A DNA stretch of 64,000 nucleotides, from positions 39,939 through 103,938 of the forward strand of contig JAHLLK010000013.1 in NCBI GenBank assembly GCA_020444165.1, written 5' to 3'. Every line of letters starts with the position of its first letter. Position 1 is the stretch's first letter. This document shows, in pieces, positions 16,514-24,168 of this stretch. Under the pieces are notes generated by a model. The model was not told the DNA's origin, did no database searches, and saw only the letters and a list, made by a program, of their open reading frames with translations. Both the position numbers and the translations under genes were made by a program. The stretch is from Deltaproteobacteria bacterium. GTDB lineage: Bacteria; Desulfobacterota; Desulfarculia; Desulfarculales; Desulfarculaceae.

Positions 16514-17560
16514 ATGAAGGAATTCAGCGAGTTCAAGATCATCAACCATCTCGACCGCTTCCAGGCCGTCCTCAGGGGGGAGCTGCCCCTGCCGGTGACC
16601 GCGGAGCTGGACCCCACCAACGAATGCAACCACCGCTGCCCTTGGTGCCTGGACGCCCATCTGCGCAACGGTCCGCCGGCCACCATGCCCGCGGAGTTGA
16701 TCTTCCGCCTCCTGGACGAGCTGGGCTCCCTGGGGGTGAAGGCGGTGACCGTGAAAGGCGGGGGCGAGCCCCTGGTGCACCCGGACATCGACCAGGTGCT
16801 TTACCGGGCGCGGGAGGCTGGCCTGGAGTGCGGGCTCATCACCAACGGCGAGTTATTGGAAGACCACTTGGAGGCGGTGATAGATTGCTGCTCCTGGGTG
16901 CGGGTGAGCCTGGCCGCGGCCACTTCCCAGACCCACGACCTGATCCAGCGGCCCCTGGCGCGGGACACCTTTGGCAAGACCCTGCGGGGCCTGTCCGCCG
17001 TGGCTCCCCGGGTGCTCACCGGGTTGGTGATGGTGGTGGGGCGGCCCAACCTGGGCGAGATGGCCGAGGTGGCCCGCCTGGGCCGGGACCTCGGGGCGCG
17101 CTACCTCGCCTTCAAACAGGCGGTGCTGCCGGGCAAGCACTTCACCGCGAGGGAACTCCGGGCCATGGAGGATATCTACCTGGCCGCCAAGGAAGAACTG
17201 GAAACCCCCACCTTCCAGGTCATGGGCTCCCGGGTGTACCAGCTGGGCAACGGCGACGAGCCCCAGCCCTACCGGCTCTGCAAGGCCCACCACCTGGTGG
17301 CCATCGTCTGCGCCGACGCCGGGATGTATGCCTGCTGCTCCACCCGGGGCAACCAGGGCTTCCGCTACGGCTCCCTCAAGAAGCAGAGCTTCGCCCAAAT
17401 CTGGGAGTCCAAGCGGCGAAAACAAATCCTGGCCGGCATCGACCGGGGCTCCTGCCGGGCCTTGTGCCTGGGCCGCACCTCCTACATGCGCTACGACCAT
17501 TACAACCAGCTTTTCGACTATCTGGCCGACCCGGACAAGCCCCACAAGGATTTCCTCTGA
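16514..17560 (+). CDS. Radical SAM/SPASM domain protein
   Basis: A 348-residue protein, third radical SAM of the locus. The cluster motif is LDPTNECNHRCPWCLDAHLR (CxxxCxxC), then VTVKGGGEPLVHPDIDQVLY with the full GGGEP motif, LITNGELLEDHLEAVID and VRVSLAAATSQTHDLIQRP. The C-terminal part contains CKAHHLVAIVCADAGMYACC and RALCLGRTSYMRYDH, probable ligands of an auxiliary cluster. It follows the glycosyltransferase by two bases and is the last gene of the polysaccharide operon. It ends before a repeat element. Confidence 0.87.
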   Translation: MKEFSEFKIINHLDRFQAVLRGELPLPVTAELDPTNECNHRCPWCLDAHLRNGPPATMPAELIFRLLDELGSLGVKAVTVKGGGEPLVHPDIDQVLYRAREAGLECGLITNGELLEDHLEAVIDCCSWVRVSLAAATSQTHDLIQRPLARDTFGKTLRGLSAVAPRVLTGLVMVVGRPNLGEMAEVARLGRDLGARYLAFKQAVLPGKHFTARELRAMEDIYLAAKEELETPTFQVMGSRVYQLGNGDEPQPYRLCKAHHLVAIVCADAGMYACCSTRGNQGFRYGSLKKQSFAQIWESKRRKQILAGIDRGSCRALCLGRTSYMRYDHYNQLFDYLADPDKPHKDFL

Positions 17561-17734
17561 GCCGCGCGGGGCGGTCAATCCCCGCTGCTCGCCCCGGTTT
17601 CGCCTTGTGCTCCCCGCCCCGGTTTGTTAGGTTGCCGCAGGTCCGGGGGGGCCACGCCTCGGAAATTTCCTGTCACACCTGAAAAATCTGCTTGGGGGGT
17701 ATCATGAGACGTCTTCTCGTTTTGGCGGCGGTAT
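17561..17734. other. Intergenic spacer before repeat copy 3
   Basis: About 170 bases after the end of the polysaccharide operon. I see no gene. It is GC-rich up to about 17650 and then less so. Confidence 0.35.
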
Positions 17735-17948
17735 GAGGCCATTGCATGGTGAAACACATAAAACGTGTTGATATTATGCCAAAAATGGCTGTGAAACATG
17801 ATTACGGCGGGCAATGGCCGATGCGGGCCAAGGATGGCCCGCCAAATTGCAAGCTTCAAAAAGCTTGCAATTTGTGAGGCTTGGCAAAACCGCGTTTTTG
17901 CCAAGCCGACATTGCACGGGGCAGGACGCCCCGTGCAATGCTCTCGCT
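17735..17948 (+). repeat. Multi-hairpin dispersed repeat, copy 3 (short form)
   Basis: It is 214 bases long and starts GAGGCCATTGCATGGTGAAA like copies 1 and 2. It keeps the GCGGGCCA/TGGCCCGC hairpin, the CAAATTGCAAGCTT/AAGCTTGCAATTTG palindrome and the final CATTGCACGGGGC/GCCCCGTGCAATG hairpin, but lacks the 38-base inner piece containing the CCCCGGCAAGC stem. Where that piece is missing, the outer arms GGCTTGGCAAAAC and GTTTTTGCCAAGCC almost touch. The right end supplies the start codon of the next gene. Confidence 0.85.
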
Positions 17949-18756
17949 ATGGGTGTTTTGCCTGCCCGGGCCCGGCTGGGCTCTGGGTCAGGCGGACCCG
18001 TTCCTGGCCGGCCAAACCCAGACCCTGGGGCTCGACGCCGCCAGTCTTTCCTATTTCAACAGCCACGATGTCGCCCAGGACCAGACGGAAAACCTGGTTT
18101 TGACCCAATGGACCGAGTTCGTGGACAGCGACGGCAACTGGGGCGCCCGGGGACAGGTGGTCAACCAGGGCACGGAACGGATATGGTTCGGCAAGGTCAA
18201 GATCGATCTCTTTGACAAGGAAACCGGCGCCTTCGTGGCCAATGAATTCGGCTATATCAACGGAGAGACGGCCCGCACGCAGTACGGCATCACCACTGAC
18301 ACCACCTTGGCTCCCGGCGACACCGCCACCTTTGATATCGAGTTCACGGACTGGAAGGTGGACACGGTCCAGGCCGGAGCCAAGTCTTTTGCCTGGTCCA
18401 CTTATGACGCCGAGCCGTTGTTGACCCAGGTTGAGCTGACGGAAATGAACGAATACACCTTCAAGTGGAAGTACCTCAAACGCCCGGCGGAGTGGGCCGG
18501 CCGCGGTCTGGTGCGGAACACGGGCAGTGAGTGGTCTTTCTTCAACAAGGTGCACGTGGACTTCTTCAACGAGGCCGGCGACTACATCGGCGATGATTTC
18601 ACCTATGTCGACGGCCAGATGGGGACCATCTCCGGCATCGAAACCGACACCGCGCTGGCGCCTGGGGCCACGGGCAGCTTCGACCTAAAGTACACCGGAG
18701 TGCCGCGAGCCCAGGTGGCTTCCATCCGCACCCGGGTGTGGTGGGACGAGAACTGA
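17938..18756 (+). CDS. Exported protein with two FxLYD-like repeats
   Basis: A 272-residue protein. Its first residues, MLSLWVFCLPGPGWALGQ, can work as a short signal peptide but lack the usual basic residues. The mature part contains two similar beta-rich repeats: one with ARGQVVNQGTERIWFGKVKI and TTLAPGDTATFDIEF, the other with GRGLVRNTGSEWSFFNKVHV and TALAPGATGSFDLKY. This is the pattern of FxLYD-type domains (G.v.N.g...v.v...f...g, then L.PG....F.i). The start codon and first codons lie inside the end of repeat copy 3, so the original 5' end may have been replaced by the insertion. No ribosome-binding site is obvious. It is followed by a hairpin and a probable terminator. Confidence 0.65.
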   Translation: MLSLWVFCLPGPGWALGQADPFLAGQTQTLGLDAASLSYFNSHDVAQDQTENLVLTQWTEFVDSDGNWGARGQVVNQGTERIWFGKVKIDLFDKETGAFVANEFGYINGETARTQYGITTDTTLAPGDTATFDIEFTDWKVDTVQAGAKSFAWSTYDAEPLLTQVELTEMNEYTFKWKYLKRPAEWAGRGLVRNTGSEWSFFNKVHVDFFNEAGDYIGDDFTYVDGQMGTISGIETDTALAPGATGSFDLKYTGVPRAQVASIRTRVWWDEN

Positions 18757-18814
18757 AAATAGGTGGGGGCCCAGCCTCCGCTCGCTGGTGGTTGGGCCCC
18801 GGAAGGCAACAGGA

Positions 18815-18852
18815 AAGGCCGCACCCTGGGGGGAGCGGCCTTGAACTTTTTG
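18815..18852 (+). terminator. Probable terminator, possibly bidirectional
   Basis: AAGGCCGC at 18815-18822 pairs with GCGGCCTT at 18835-18842, followed by GAACTTTTTG. It lies between the FxLYD-like gene on the plus strand and the tRNA on the minus strand, and could serve both. A further inverted repeat, GGGGCCCA/TGGGCCCC, lies just after the stop codon at about 18769-18800. Confidence 0.6.
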
Positions 18853-18854
18853 TG

Positions 18855-18930
18855 TGGTGGAGACGAGCGGGATCGAACCGCCGGCCTGTGCGTTGCGAAC
18901 GCACCGCTCTCCCAGCTGAGCTACGTCCCC
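18855..18930 (-). tRNA. tRNA-Ala (anticodon CGC)
   Basis: It is 76 bases long with CCA encoded. Acceptor arms GGGGACG and CGTCTCC pair; the D arm is GCTC-AGCTGGGA-GAGC; the anticodon stem GTGCG/CGCAC encloses the loop TTCGCAA with anticodon CGC, which reads GCG alanine codons. The variable loop is AGGCC. The T arm is GGCGG-TTCGATC-CCGCT. Confidence 0.95.
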
Positions 18931-19015
18931 ACTATGTCGCGGACTCGGCGCTGGCTTGGGGCCTGCCCCACAGCACGCCGGCTTTGTCGCCCCTTCGCCC
19001 TCGGCCCCTTGGCTC

Positions 19016-19290
19016 CGGCCCGGTTGGCCTGGGCAGCGCTTTTACCCCCGGCCCCTCGGCCCTTTAACCCCGGCCCGGATGGCCTGGGTAGCGCTTTTAC
19101 CCCCGGCCCCTCGGCCCTTTAACCCCGGCCCGGCTGGCCTGGGCAGCGCTTTTACCCCCGGCCCCTCGGCCCTTTACCCCCGGCCCGGTTGGCCTGGGCA
19201 GCGCTTTTACCCCCGGCCTCTTGGCCCCTTAACCTCGGCCCGGCTGGCCTGGGCAGCGCTTTTAACCTCGGCCCCTTGGCCCGGTTGCTA
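19016..19290. repeat. 55-bp tandem repeat array, about five units
   Basis: Units begin CGGCCCGG(T/A/C)TGGCCTGGG at 19016, 19071, 19126, 19181 and 19236, exactly 55 bases apart; the fifth is incomplete and decays after about 19285. Each unit contains CAGCGCTTTTACCCC and CTCGGCCCTTTA segments with few changes. The array lies upstream of the tRNA-Ala gene (in tRNA orientation) and far from any coding frame with protein-like features. Confidence 0.9.
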
Positions 19291-19705
19291 AGGCAGTGAT
19301 TCCAGCGGGTAAGGGAAGCCCTGCCCGCAGGTGTTGGATATTACCGGGCCGGCGAGGGAAAGTCAACTGAACGGGCCGCTGGCAAGGGCGGGTTTTTTGC
19401 TTGGGCCAGGAGCCCCGCCAGCCCAGAATAGGCTTAGGAGGAGGGAGGGTTGCCGGGGGGACGGCCCGGCAACCCGCGGGGTGCGCCCCGGGCGGGGAGC
19501 CATGGAAAACCGCTTGCCTTTGGCCGCCTTTACGGGTTAGTTAGGGCAGGCTGCCGGGCCGAGCCCTCCCGCCTGAGGGTAGACTCCGCCCGGCGCTTCG
19601 CTTGGTTAGACAAAGAGGCCGGAAAATGATAGGTTGGGCACGGCCCTGGCGCGGGGAGCGCCGGGCCGGGGAACAATCCAAGCGCGAAGGGGGCAAAGGG
19701 GTTTC
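19291..19705. other. Intergenic region upstream of hisB
   Basis: No gene is seen in this 415-base stretch. It contains a perfect 11-bp stem (GGGTTGCCGGG at 19447-19457 with CCCGGCAACCC at 19465-19475). I could not identify an RNA family. Confidence 0.4.
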
Positions 19706-20293
19706 ATGAGCCGGAGGGCCGAGATAAAACGCCGCACCAAGGAGACGGAAATCACCCTCTCCCTGGAGCTGGATGGCGAGGGGCGCAGCCAGATCTCCAC
19801 GGGGATAGGCTTTTTCGACCACATGCTCACCCACGTGGCCTTTCACGGCTTCTTTGATCTGGAGCTCACGGCCGAGGGCGACTTGCACGTGGACCCCCAC
19901 CACACGGTGGAGGACGTGGGCATCTGCCTGGGGCAGGCCTTGTCCCACTGCCTGGCCGACCGTTCCGGGCTGACCCGCTACGGCAACGCGATGGTGCCCA
20001 TGGACGAGGCCTTGGCCCAGGTGGTGGTGGACCTGAGCAACCGCCCGCTGTTGGTGGTGCAGGCCGCCCAGCTGCCTGGGCCTTGCGGCGGGTTTGACGG
20101 ACAGTTGGCCCAGGAGTTTTGGCGGGCCCTGTCCCTGCACGGCGGCCTGACCCTGCACGTGCTCTTGCATTACGGTCAAAACGATCATCATATACTAGAG
20201 GCCGCTTTCAAGGCCCTGGGCCGGGCCTTGGACCAAGCCACTGGTCACGAGGCCCGCTCCTGGGGCGTGGTTTCCACCAAGGGGGTGTTATGA
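19706..20293 (+). CDS. hisB: Imidazoleglycerol-phosphate dehydratase
   Basis: A 195-residue enzyme of histidine biosynthesis that dehydrates imidazole glycerol phosphate to imidazole acetol phosphate. The metal-binding signatures are present: GIGFFDHMLTHVAFHG, LHVDPHHTVEDVGICLGQAL and later HYGQNDHHILEAAFKALGRAL. The length is that of a stand-alone bacterial HisB. The ATG at 19706 is chosen because it gives the usual N-terminus (R.a...R.TkET.I.l.l.ldG.g). Its stop overlaps the start of the following lipoprotein gene (ATGA), and hisA follows that. Confidence 0.95.
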   Translation: MSRRAEIKRRTKETEITLSLELDGEGRSQISTGIGFFDHMLTHVAFHGFFDLELTAEGDLHVDPHHTVEDVGICLGQALSHCLADRSGLTRYGNAMVPMDEALAQVVVDLSNRPLLVVQAAQLPGPCGGFDGQLAQEFWRALSLHGGLTLHVLLHYGQNDHHILEAAFKALGRALDQATGHEARSWGVVSTKGVL

Positions 20294-21024
20294 AAAAGTT
20301 CTTCCCGACCCTCGCTTTGTTCGCCGTGGCGGCTCTGTTGGGGCTCACGGCCCTGGGCTGCTCGACGACCGGCCCCACCGATCAGGAACGGGCCGCGGCC
20401 CAAGCCACGCCCATCACCAAGATGGCAGTGCTGCCTTTCGAGCGGATTCTGCCGGACAACCCCACCAGCAGTGAAGTGTCCTGCCCGGTCACCGGCGCCT
20501 GCTATCAGGCCGGCGACATCGCCCCCGAGGCCGAAAAGGTGCTGGGCGTGGCCCTGATGCAGGAGCTGAACGCCACCACCACCCTGCAGTTGGTGCCGCC
20601 GGACCAGTCCGAGCGGGTGCTGATGGCGGTGGGCGGCCGGCGGCTGGACATCGGCACCCGGCAGCAGATCGCCGAGATGGGGCGCAAGGTGGGAGCTGAC
20701 GCGGTAATGGCCTGCTACGTGTACCGCTATGTGGAGCGGGTGGGCGGCCCCATGACCGCCGAATCGCCGGCCGCGGTCACCTTCGACTTGGCCGTGGTGC
20801 GCTCCAAGGACGGCCAGGTGATCTGGAAAAACTCCTTTGACGAGAAGCAGCAGGCCTTGTCCGAGGACCTGTTGAACGTGGGGCAGTACATGCGCTACGG
20901 GCTCCGCTGGTTCAGCGCCGACGAGCTGGCCCACATCGGCATCACCCGGATTTTGCAGCGCTTCCCCTGGCGCAAGCCCGGCCTGGAGGAGCAAACTCCC
21001 CTGCCCACCGGCGCGGAGAAGTAG
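20290..21024 (+). CDS. Lipoprotein of unknown function between hisB and hisA
   Basis: A 244-residue protein. The signal peptide ends in the lipobox LTALGC (Cys at residue 24), so it is probably anchored in the outer or inner membrane. The mature part starts with KMAVLPFERILPDN and includes VLGVALMQELNATTTLQLVP, IAEMGRKVGADAVMACYVYR and LAVVRSKDGQVIWKNSF. This is the pattern of TolB-N/CsgG/LpoB-like lipoprotein domains (AVLPF, then a helix and GAD-type strand, then vwk..f). It has no link to histidine synthesis apart from position, and it is coupled by overlap to hisB. The exact role is unknown. Confidence 0.75.
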   Translation: MKKFFPTLALFAVAALLGLTALGCSTTGPTDQERAAAQATPITKMAVLPFERILPDNPTSSEVSCPVTGACYQAGDIAPEAEKVLGVALMQELNATTTLQLVPPDQSERVLMAVGGRRLDIGTRQQIAEMGRKVGADAVMACYVYRYVERVGGPMTAESPAAVTFDLAVVRSKDGQVIWKNSFDEKQQALSEDLLNVGQYMRYGLRWFSADELAHIGITRILQRFPWRKPGLEEQTPLPTGAEK

Positions 21025-21028
21025 GCTT

Positions 21029-21751
21029 ATGGAGTTGATTCCGGCCGTGGACCTGAAAGGGGGGCGCTGCGTGCGGCTCCGGCAAGGCCGCATGGATGAT
21101 GAGACCGTATTCAGCGACGACCCCGTGGCCATGGCCCGGCGCTGGGCGGAGGTGGGCGCCCGCCGTTTGCACGTGGTGGACCTGGACGGCGCGGTGGAAG
21201 GCCGGCCGGCCAACGCGGCGGTGATCCGGGAGATCTGCGGGGCCCTGGCCATTCCGGTGCAGTTGGGCGGGGGGGTGCGCGACCTGGCCGGCTTGGCCGC
21301 CGCCCTGGATTTGGGGGTGGACCGGGTCATCCTGGGCACCCTGGCCGCCCGCCAGCCCGACCTGGCCCTGGAGGCGGCCCGCCGCCATCCGGCCCGGGTG
21401 GTGGTGGGCATCGACGCCCGGGACGGCAAGGTGGCCACGGCCGGCTGGACCGAGGACAGCGGGCTGGACTACCTGGATCTGGCCCGGCGCTTCGACGTGC
21501 CCGAGGTGGCGGCCATCGTGTTCACCGACATCGCCCGGGACGGCATGCATACGGGACCCAACCTCGACTCCACCCGCCGTCTGTGCCAGGCGATCTCCCG
21601 CCCGGTGATCGCGGCCGGCGGGGTGCACGACCTGGAAGACGTCCGGCGCCTGAAGGAGTTGGAGCCGCTGGGCTTGGCCGGGCTCATCACCGGCCGGGCC
21701 ATCTACGAGGGCACCCTGGACCTGGCCCAGGCCATCGAACTGTATGCCTGA
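21029..21751 (+). CDS. hisA: Phosphoribosylformimino-5-aminoimidazole carboxamide ribotide isomerase
   Basis: A 240-residue TIM-barrel isomerase of histidine biosynthesis. The first strand MELIPAVDLKGGRCVRLRQGRM carries the catalytic Asp and the phosphate-binding region; HVVDLDGAVEGRPANA and QLGGGVRDLAG follow. The second half has the symmetrical VVVGIDARDGKVATAGW and FTDIARDGMHTGPNLD with the second catalytic Asp, then VIAAGGVHDLED and LITGRAIYEGTLDLAQAI. This distinguishes HisA from HisF. It overlaps the next methyltransferase gene by 8 bases. Confidence 0.95.
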   Translation: MELIPAVDLKGGRCVRLRQGRMDDETVFSDDPVAMARRWAEVGARRLHVVDLDGAVEGRPANAAVIREICGALAIPVQLGGGVRDLAGLAAALDLGVDRVILGTLAARQPDLALEAARRHPARVVVGIDARDGKVATAGWTEDSGLDYLDLARRFDVPEVAAIVFTDIARDGMHTGPNLDSTRRLCQAISRPVIAAGGVHDLEDVRRLKELEPLGLAGLITGRAIYEGTLDLAQAIELYA

Positions 21752-22772
21752 TTCCCCCGCCCAGAAGCTGCGTTCCTGGGCCGCGCCGCTGGCGCGGGCG
21801 GCGGGCCGGCTGTTCCGGAGCCGGGGGCAGGGGGACCAGGAGGAAATCGTCTGGTTCCTGGACCTGGCCACCTTTTTCCGGGGCACCTGGCATCTGGCGG
21901 GCTGGGCTTTCAGCCGCGGCCCGGCCATCCAGGCCCTTGAGTTCCACCTGGGCGACAAGGAGCCGGCCGCTCGTCTGGAGGCCTTTGACCCCAGCCCGGA
22001 CGTGGCCCAGCAGCACGGCCCGGCCGCGGCCAAGTGCCGCTTCCGGCTCGCGGGCCGCCTGGCCGACGGCCCCCGCTACGGCGCCTGGTGGATGGTGGTC
22101 CACCTGGCCGACGGCCGGTGCCTCACGGTGGAGGGCCTGCAAAACAACCTGGCCGGCGACCCCTATCACCTGCTGGTCAACCGCTTCTTCCACGAAACCC
22201 TGCCCTCCCTGGGCTCCGGCCGGGTGCTGGAAGTGGGCTCCCGGGCCCGCTCCGGGGTCTCGCGGCGCGATCTCATCCCCCCGGAACTGGAATACGTGGG
22301 CATGGACATCGCCCCCGGGGAGAACGTGGACGTGGTGGGCGACGCCCACGAGCTTTCCGCGGCTTTTCCGGCCGGGCATTTCGCGGCCATCTTTTCCATG
22401 AGCGTGTTCGAGCATCTCCTGATGCCCTGGAAAGTGGTGCTGGAGATGAACCGCATCCTGGCCCCGGGCGGCCTGGTGATGATCACCACGCACCACACCT
22501 TCCCGCTGCACGACCAGCCTTGGGACTTCTGGCGATACTCTGGTGACGCCTGGCAAGCCCTGTTCAATTCCGCCACCGGTTTCCAGATCGTCGACACCGC
22601 CCTGGGCGAACCGGCCGCCATCGTGCCGGTGTTCAGCCACGCCCTTTTGAACGGCCTGGACCAGCAACCGGCCTTTCTGGCCAACACGGTTTTGGCCCGG
22701 AAGACCGGGGAGAGCCAGCTCAGTTGGCCGGTGAAATTGGCCGAAGTGGTGGATTCCCGGTATCCTGCATGA
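21744..22772 (+). CDS. SAM-dependent methyltransferase with N-terminal extra domain
   Basis: A 342-residue protein. The N-terminal ~150 residues form a beta-rich domain (IVWFLDLATFFRGTWHLAGW, WWMVVHLADGRCLTVEG), and a methyltransferase core follows: GRVLEVGSRARSGVSRRDLI as the SAM loop, VGMDIAPGENVDVVGDAHEL as motif II, IFSMSVFEHLLMPWKVVLEM and NRILAPGGLVMITTHHTFPL. It belongs to the class I family commonly annotated next to glycan genes, but here it follows hisA. It overlaps hisA by 8 bases. The target is unknown. Confidence 0.78.
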   Translation: MPDSPAQKLRSWAAPLARAAGRLFRSRGQGDQEEIVWFLDLATFFRGTWHLAGWAFSRGPAIQALEFHLGDKEPAARLEAFDPSPDVAQQHGPAAAKCRFRLAGRLADGPRYGAWWMVVHLADGRCLTVEGLQNNLAGDPYHLLVNRFFHETLPSLGSGRVLEVGSRARSGVSRRDLIPPELEYVGMDIAPGENVDVVGDAHELSAAFPAGHFAAIFSMSVFEHLLMPWKVVLEMNRILAPGGLVMITTHHTFPLHDQPWDFWRYSGDAWQALFNSATGFQIVDTALGEPAAIVPVFSHALLNGLDQQPAFLANTVLARKTGESQLSWPVKLAEVVDSRYPA

Positions 22773-22829
22773 AAATAGGTCGTTAACCCTTTTATCATCG
22801 TTAGCCAATATTTAAGTCACTTACGGTGC

Positions 22830-22858
22830 TTGACACCCGCCCGACACGGCCCTACCCT
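22830..22858 (+). promoter_or_regulatory. Candidate sigma-70-type promoter of the first DUF2318 module
   Basis: TTGACA at 22830-22835, 17 bases, then TACCCT at 22853-22858, about 30 bases upstream of the start of the first small exported protein. The -35 box is consensus; the -10 box is weak. The second module has the same context: GCTTGACA at about 27577, 17 bases, then GATATT. Confidence 0.5.
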
Positions 22859-22890
22859 GATAAACAGTAACCAACTGCAACGAGGTGACC

Positions 22891-23289
22891 GTGGTCGGCA
22901 GGCTTGCCCATTTGGCGAATTTCCTGGTTTTTCTGGTGCTTTTCCTGTTGCCGGCCTTTACCTTGCCGGCGGCGAGAGCCGGAGAGGGGCTGGGGCAGGG
23001 CCTGGCGACGCGACGCGCCGGGAGCAGTGGGTTGCGGGGCGGAGGGAACGACGCCGTGGGGAGCTTGGTCGTTTGCCGGCCGGGGCTCCCAGCGCGTTGG
23101 AGCGGACGGGGAACCGCTCCCGCCCCTGATGTTGCCTCCAGCGGCCGGCTCCTGGAGGAACCGGCGCCGGGCGGCGAGAGCCTGCCGCGGGTTTCGGACC
23201 CTTTGCGGAGCCGGGAACCTGCCCAGGCCGCCGCGCCGGTCTTGTGGTGCAGCGTCATCTATTTGCGACACGCCTCCTTCCTGATCTAG
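22891..23289 (+). CDS. Small exported protein ending YLRHASFLI, module A
   Basis: A 132-residue protein of unknown family. I choose the GTG at 22891 because GAGGTG lies just upstream, with the same spacing as the paralogous gene at 27641. A hydrophobic segment at residues 10-23 (FLVFLVLFLLPAF) with a following PAARA site looks like a signal peptide. The middle is low in structure (Gly/Arg/Pro/Ala-rich). The last residues, WCSVIYLRHASFLI, match the end of the second small protein (GPLYLRHASLLI). Both precede a DUF2318 gene by about 100 bases. The shared end suggests a real, selected product; the rest is poorly conserved between the two. Function unknown. Confidence 0.5.
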   Translation: MVGRLAHLANFLVFLVLFLLPAFTLPAARAGEGLGQGLATRRAGSSGLRGGGNDAVGSLVVCRPGLPARWSGRGTAPAPDVASSGRLLEEPAPGGESLPRVSDPLRSREPAQAAAPVLWCSVIYLRHASFLI

Positions 23290-23385
23290 CTCTCCCTGTA
23301 GTCAGCTTGCACAATTTTACGGCCTGGGATTTCCCGGGCCGAGGGAACCTAACGCAATTAACGAATTAAATTGGGAGGGGAGTAC

Positions 23386-23973
23386 ATGTCCCAGACGAGT
23401 GGTGCGCCCGGGGGGCCGGAGAGCACAGACCAGAAGAAAGCCGCAGTGCTGGGTAACGCTGGCAGCAAAAAAACTGGGGTAAACAAAACCCTGTTGGTGG
23501 CCCTGGTGATCGTGGCGTTGGGGATAGGCGGAGTGGTGGTTTGGCGGCTCAAGGCCAGCCCCAAGGTCGCGCCCCTCACCGCGGTCACCGGCAACGTCAT
23601 AACCCCCGAGGAAATGACCTTCCCGGTGACCGAGTTCGCCGACGGCAAGGTCCGGCATTTCGCCCACAAGACCAAGGACGGCCTGACCATCCGCTTTTTC
23701 GTCATCAAGGGCTCGGACGGCATGCTCCACACCGCTTTTGACGCCTGCGAGGTCTGCTGGCGGGCGGGCCTGGGCTACAGCCAGGACGGCCCCGACATGA
23801 TCTGCAACAAGTGCGGCATGCGCTTCCCCGTGGACAAGCTCAACACGGAAAAGGGCGGCTGCCACCCCGTGTCCCTGAAAAGCACCATCGCCGATGGCCG
23901 GTTGATCATCAAGACGGCGGACATGGAGGCTGGCCGTAAATACTTCGACCTGCCCAAGACCGAGGCCAAATAG
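23386..23973 (+). CDS. DUF2318 Fe-S-type membrane protein, module A
   Basis: A 195-residue protein. It has a polar N-terminus, one membrane anchor (about residues 35-53) and an extracytoplasmic domain. The domain contains the DUF2318 pattern FDACEVCWRAGLGY, MICNKCGMRF and GGCHPV, with cysteines at 121, 124, 140, 143 and 159 that could hold an Fe-S cluster or metal. GGGAGGGGAG precedes the ATG at 23386. DUF2318 proteins are known beside FtsX/MacB-type transporters and thioredoxins in p19/FetMP-type iron uptake loci (for example in Campylobacter). The same kind of transporter follows here, so a role in metal or redox handling at the membrane is likely. Confidence 0.85.
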   Translation: MSQTSGAPGGPESTDQKKAAVLGNAGSKKTGVNKTLLVALVIVALGIGGVVVWRLKASPKVAPLTAVTGNVITPEEMTFPVTEFADGKVRHFAHKTKDGLTIRFFVIKGSDGMLHTAFDACEVCWRAGLGYSQDGPDMICNKCGMRFPVDKLNTEKGGCHPVSLKSTIADGRLIIKTADMEAGRKYFDLPKTEAK

Positions 23974-24168
23974 GCCGGCCGGCCACGCCGGCGGGGACGC
24001 GCGGGGTCCGCTTCCTGCCCCCACCCTGGCCGCGGGGAGGGGGAACCCGAACACGGCGCGCCGCAGGTCAGCTGAACCGGACTGGAACGGTCCCGCCTGG
24101 GGAGGTCGCGGCCCTAGCGGCAAAGGTGAACGGTGGGAAGGGGGACGTCCCCCCCAAGGGAGCAAATG

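Noticed and set aside
19016..19290. CRISPR array
   Set aside because: The 55-base units are contiguous and similar along their whole length, with no variable spacers and no cas genes.
19291..19705. Small RNA gene (for example SRP RNA) before hisB
   Set aside because: The conserved SRP loop motif is absent and the single strong hairpin is not enough evidence.
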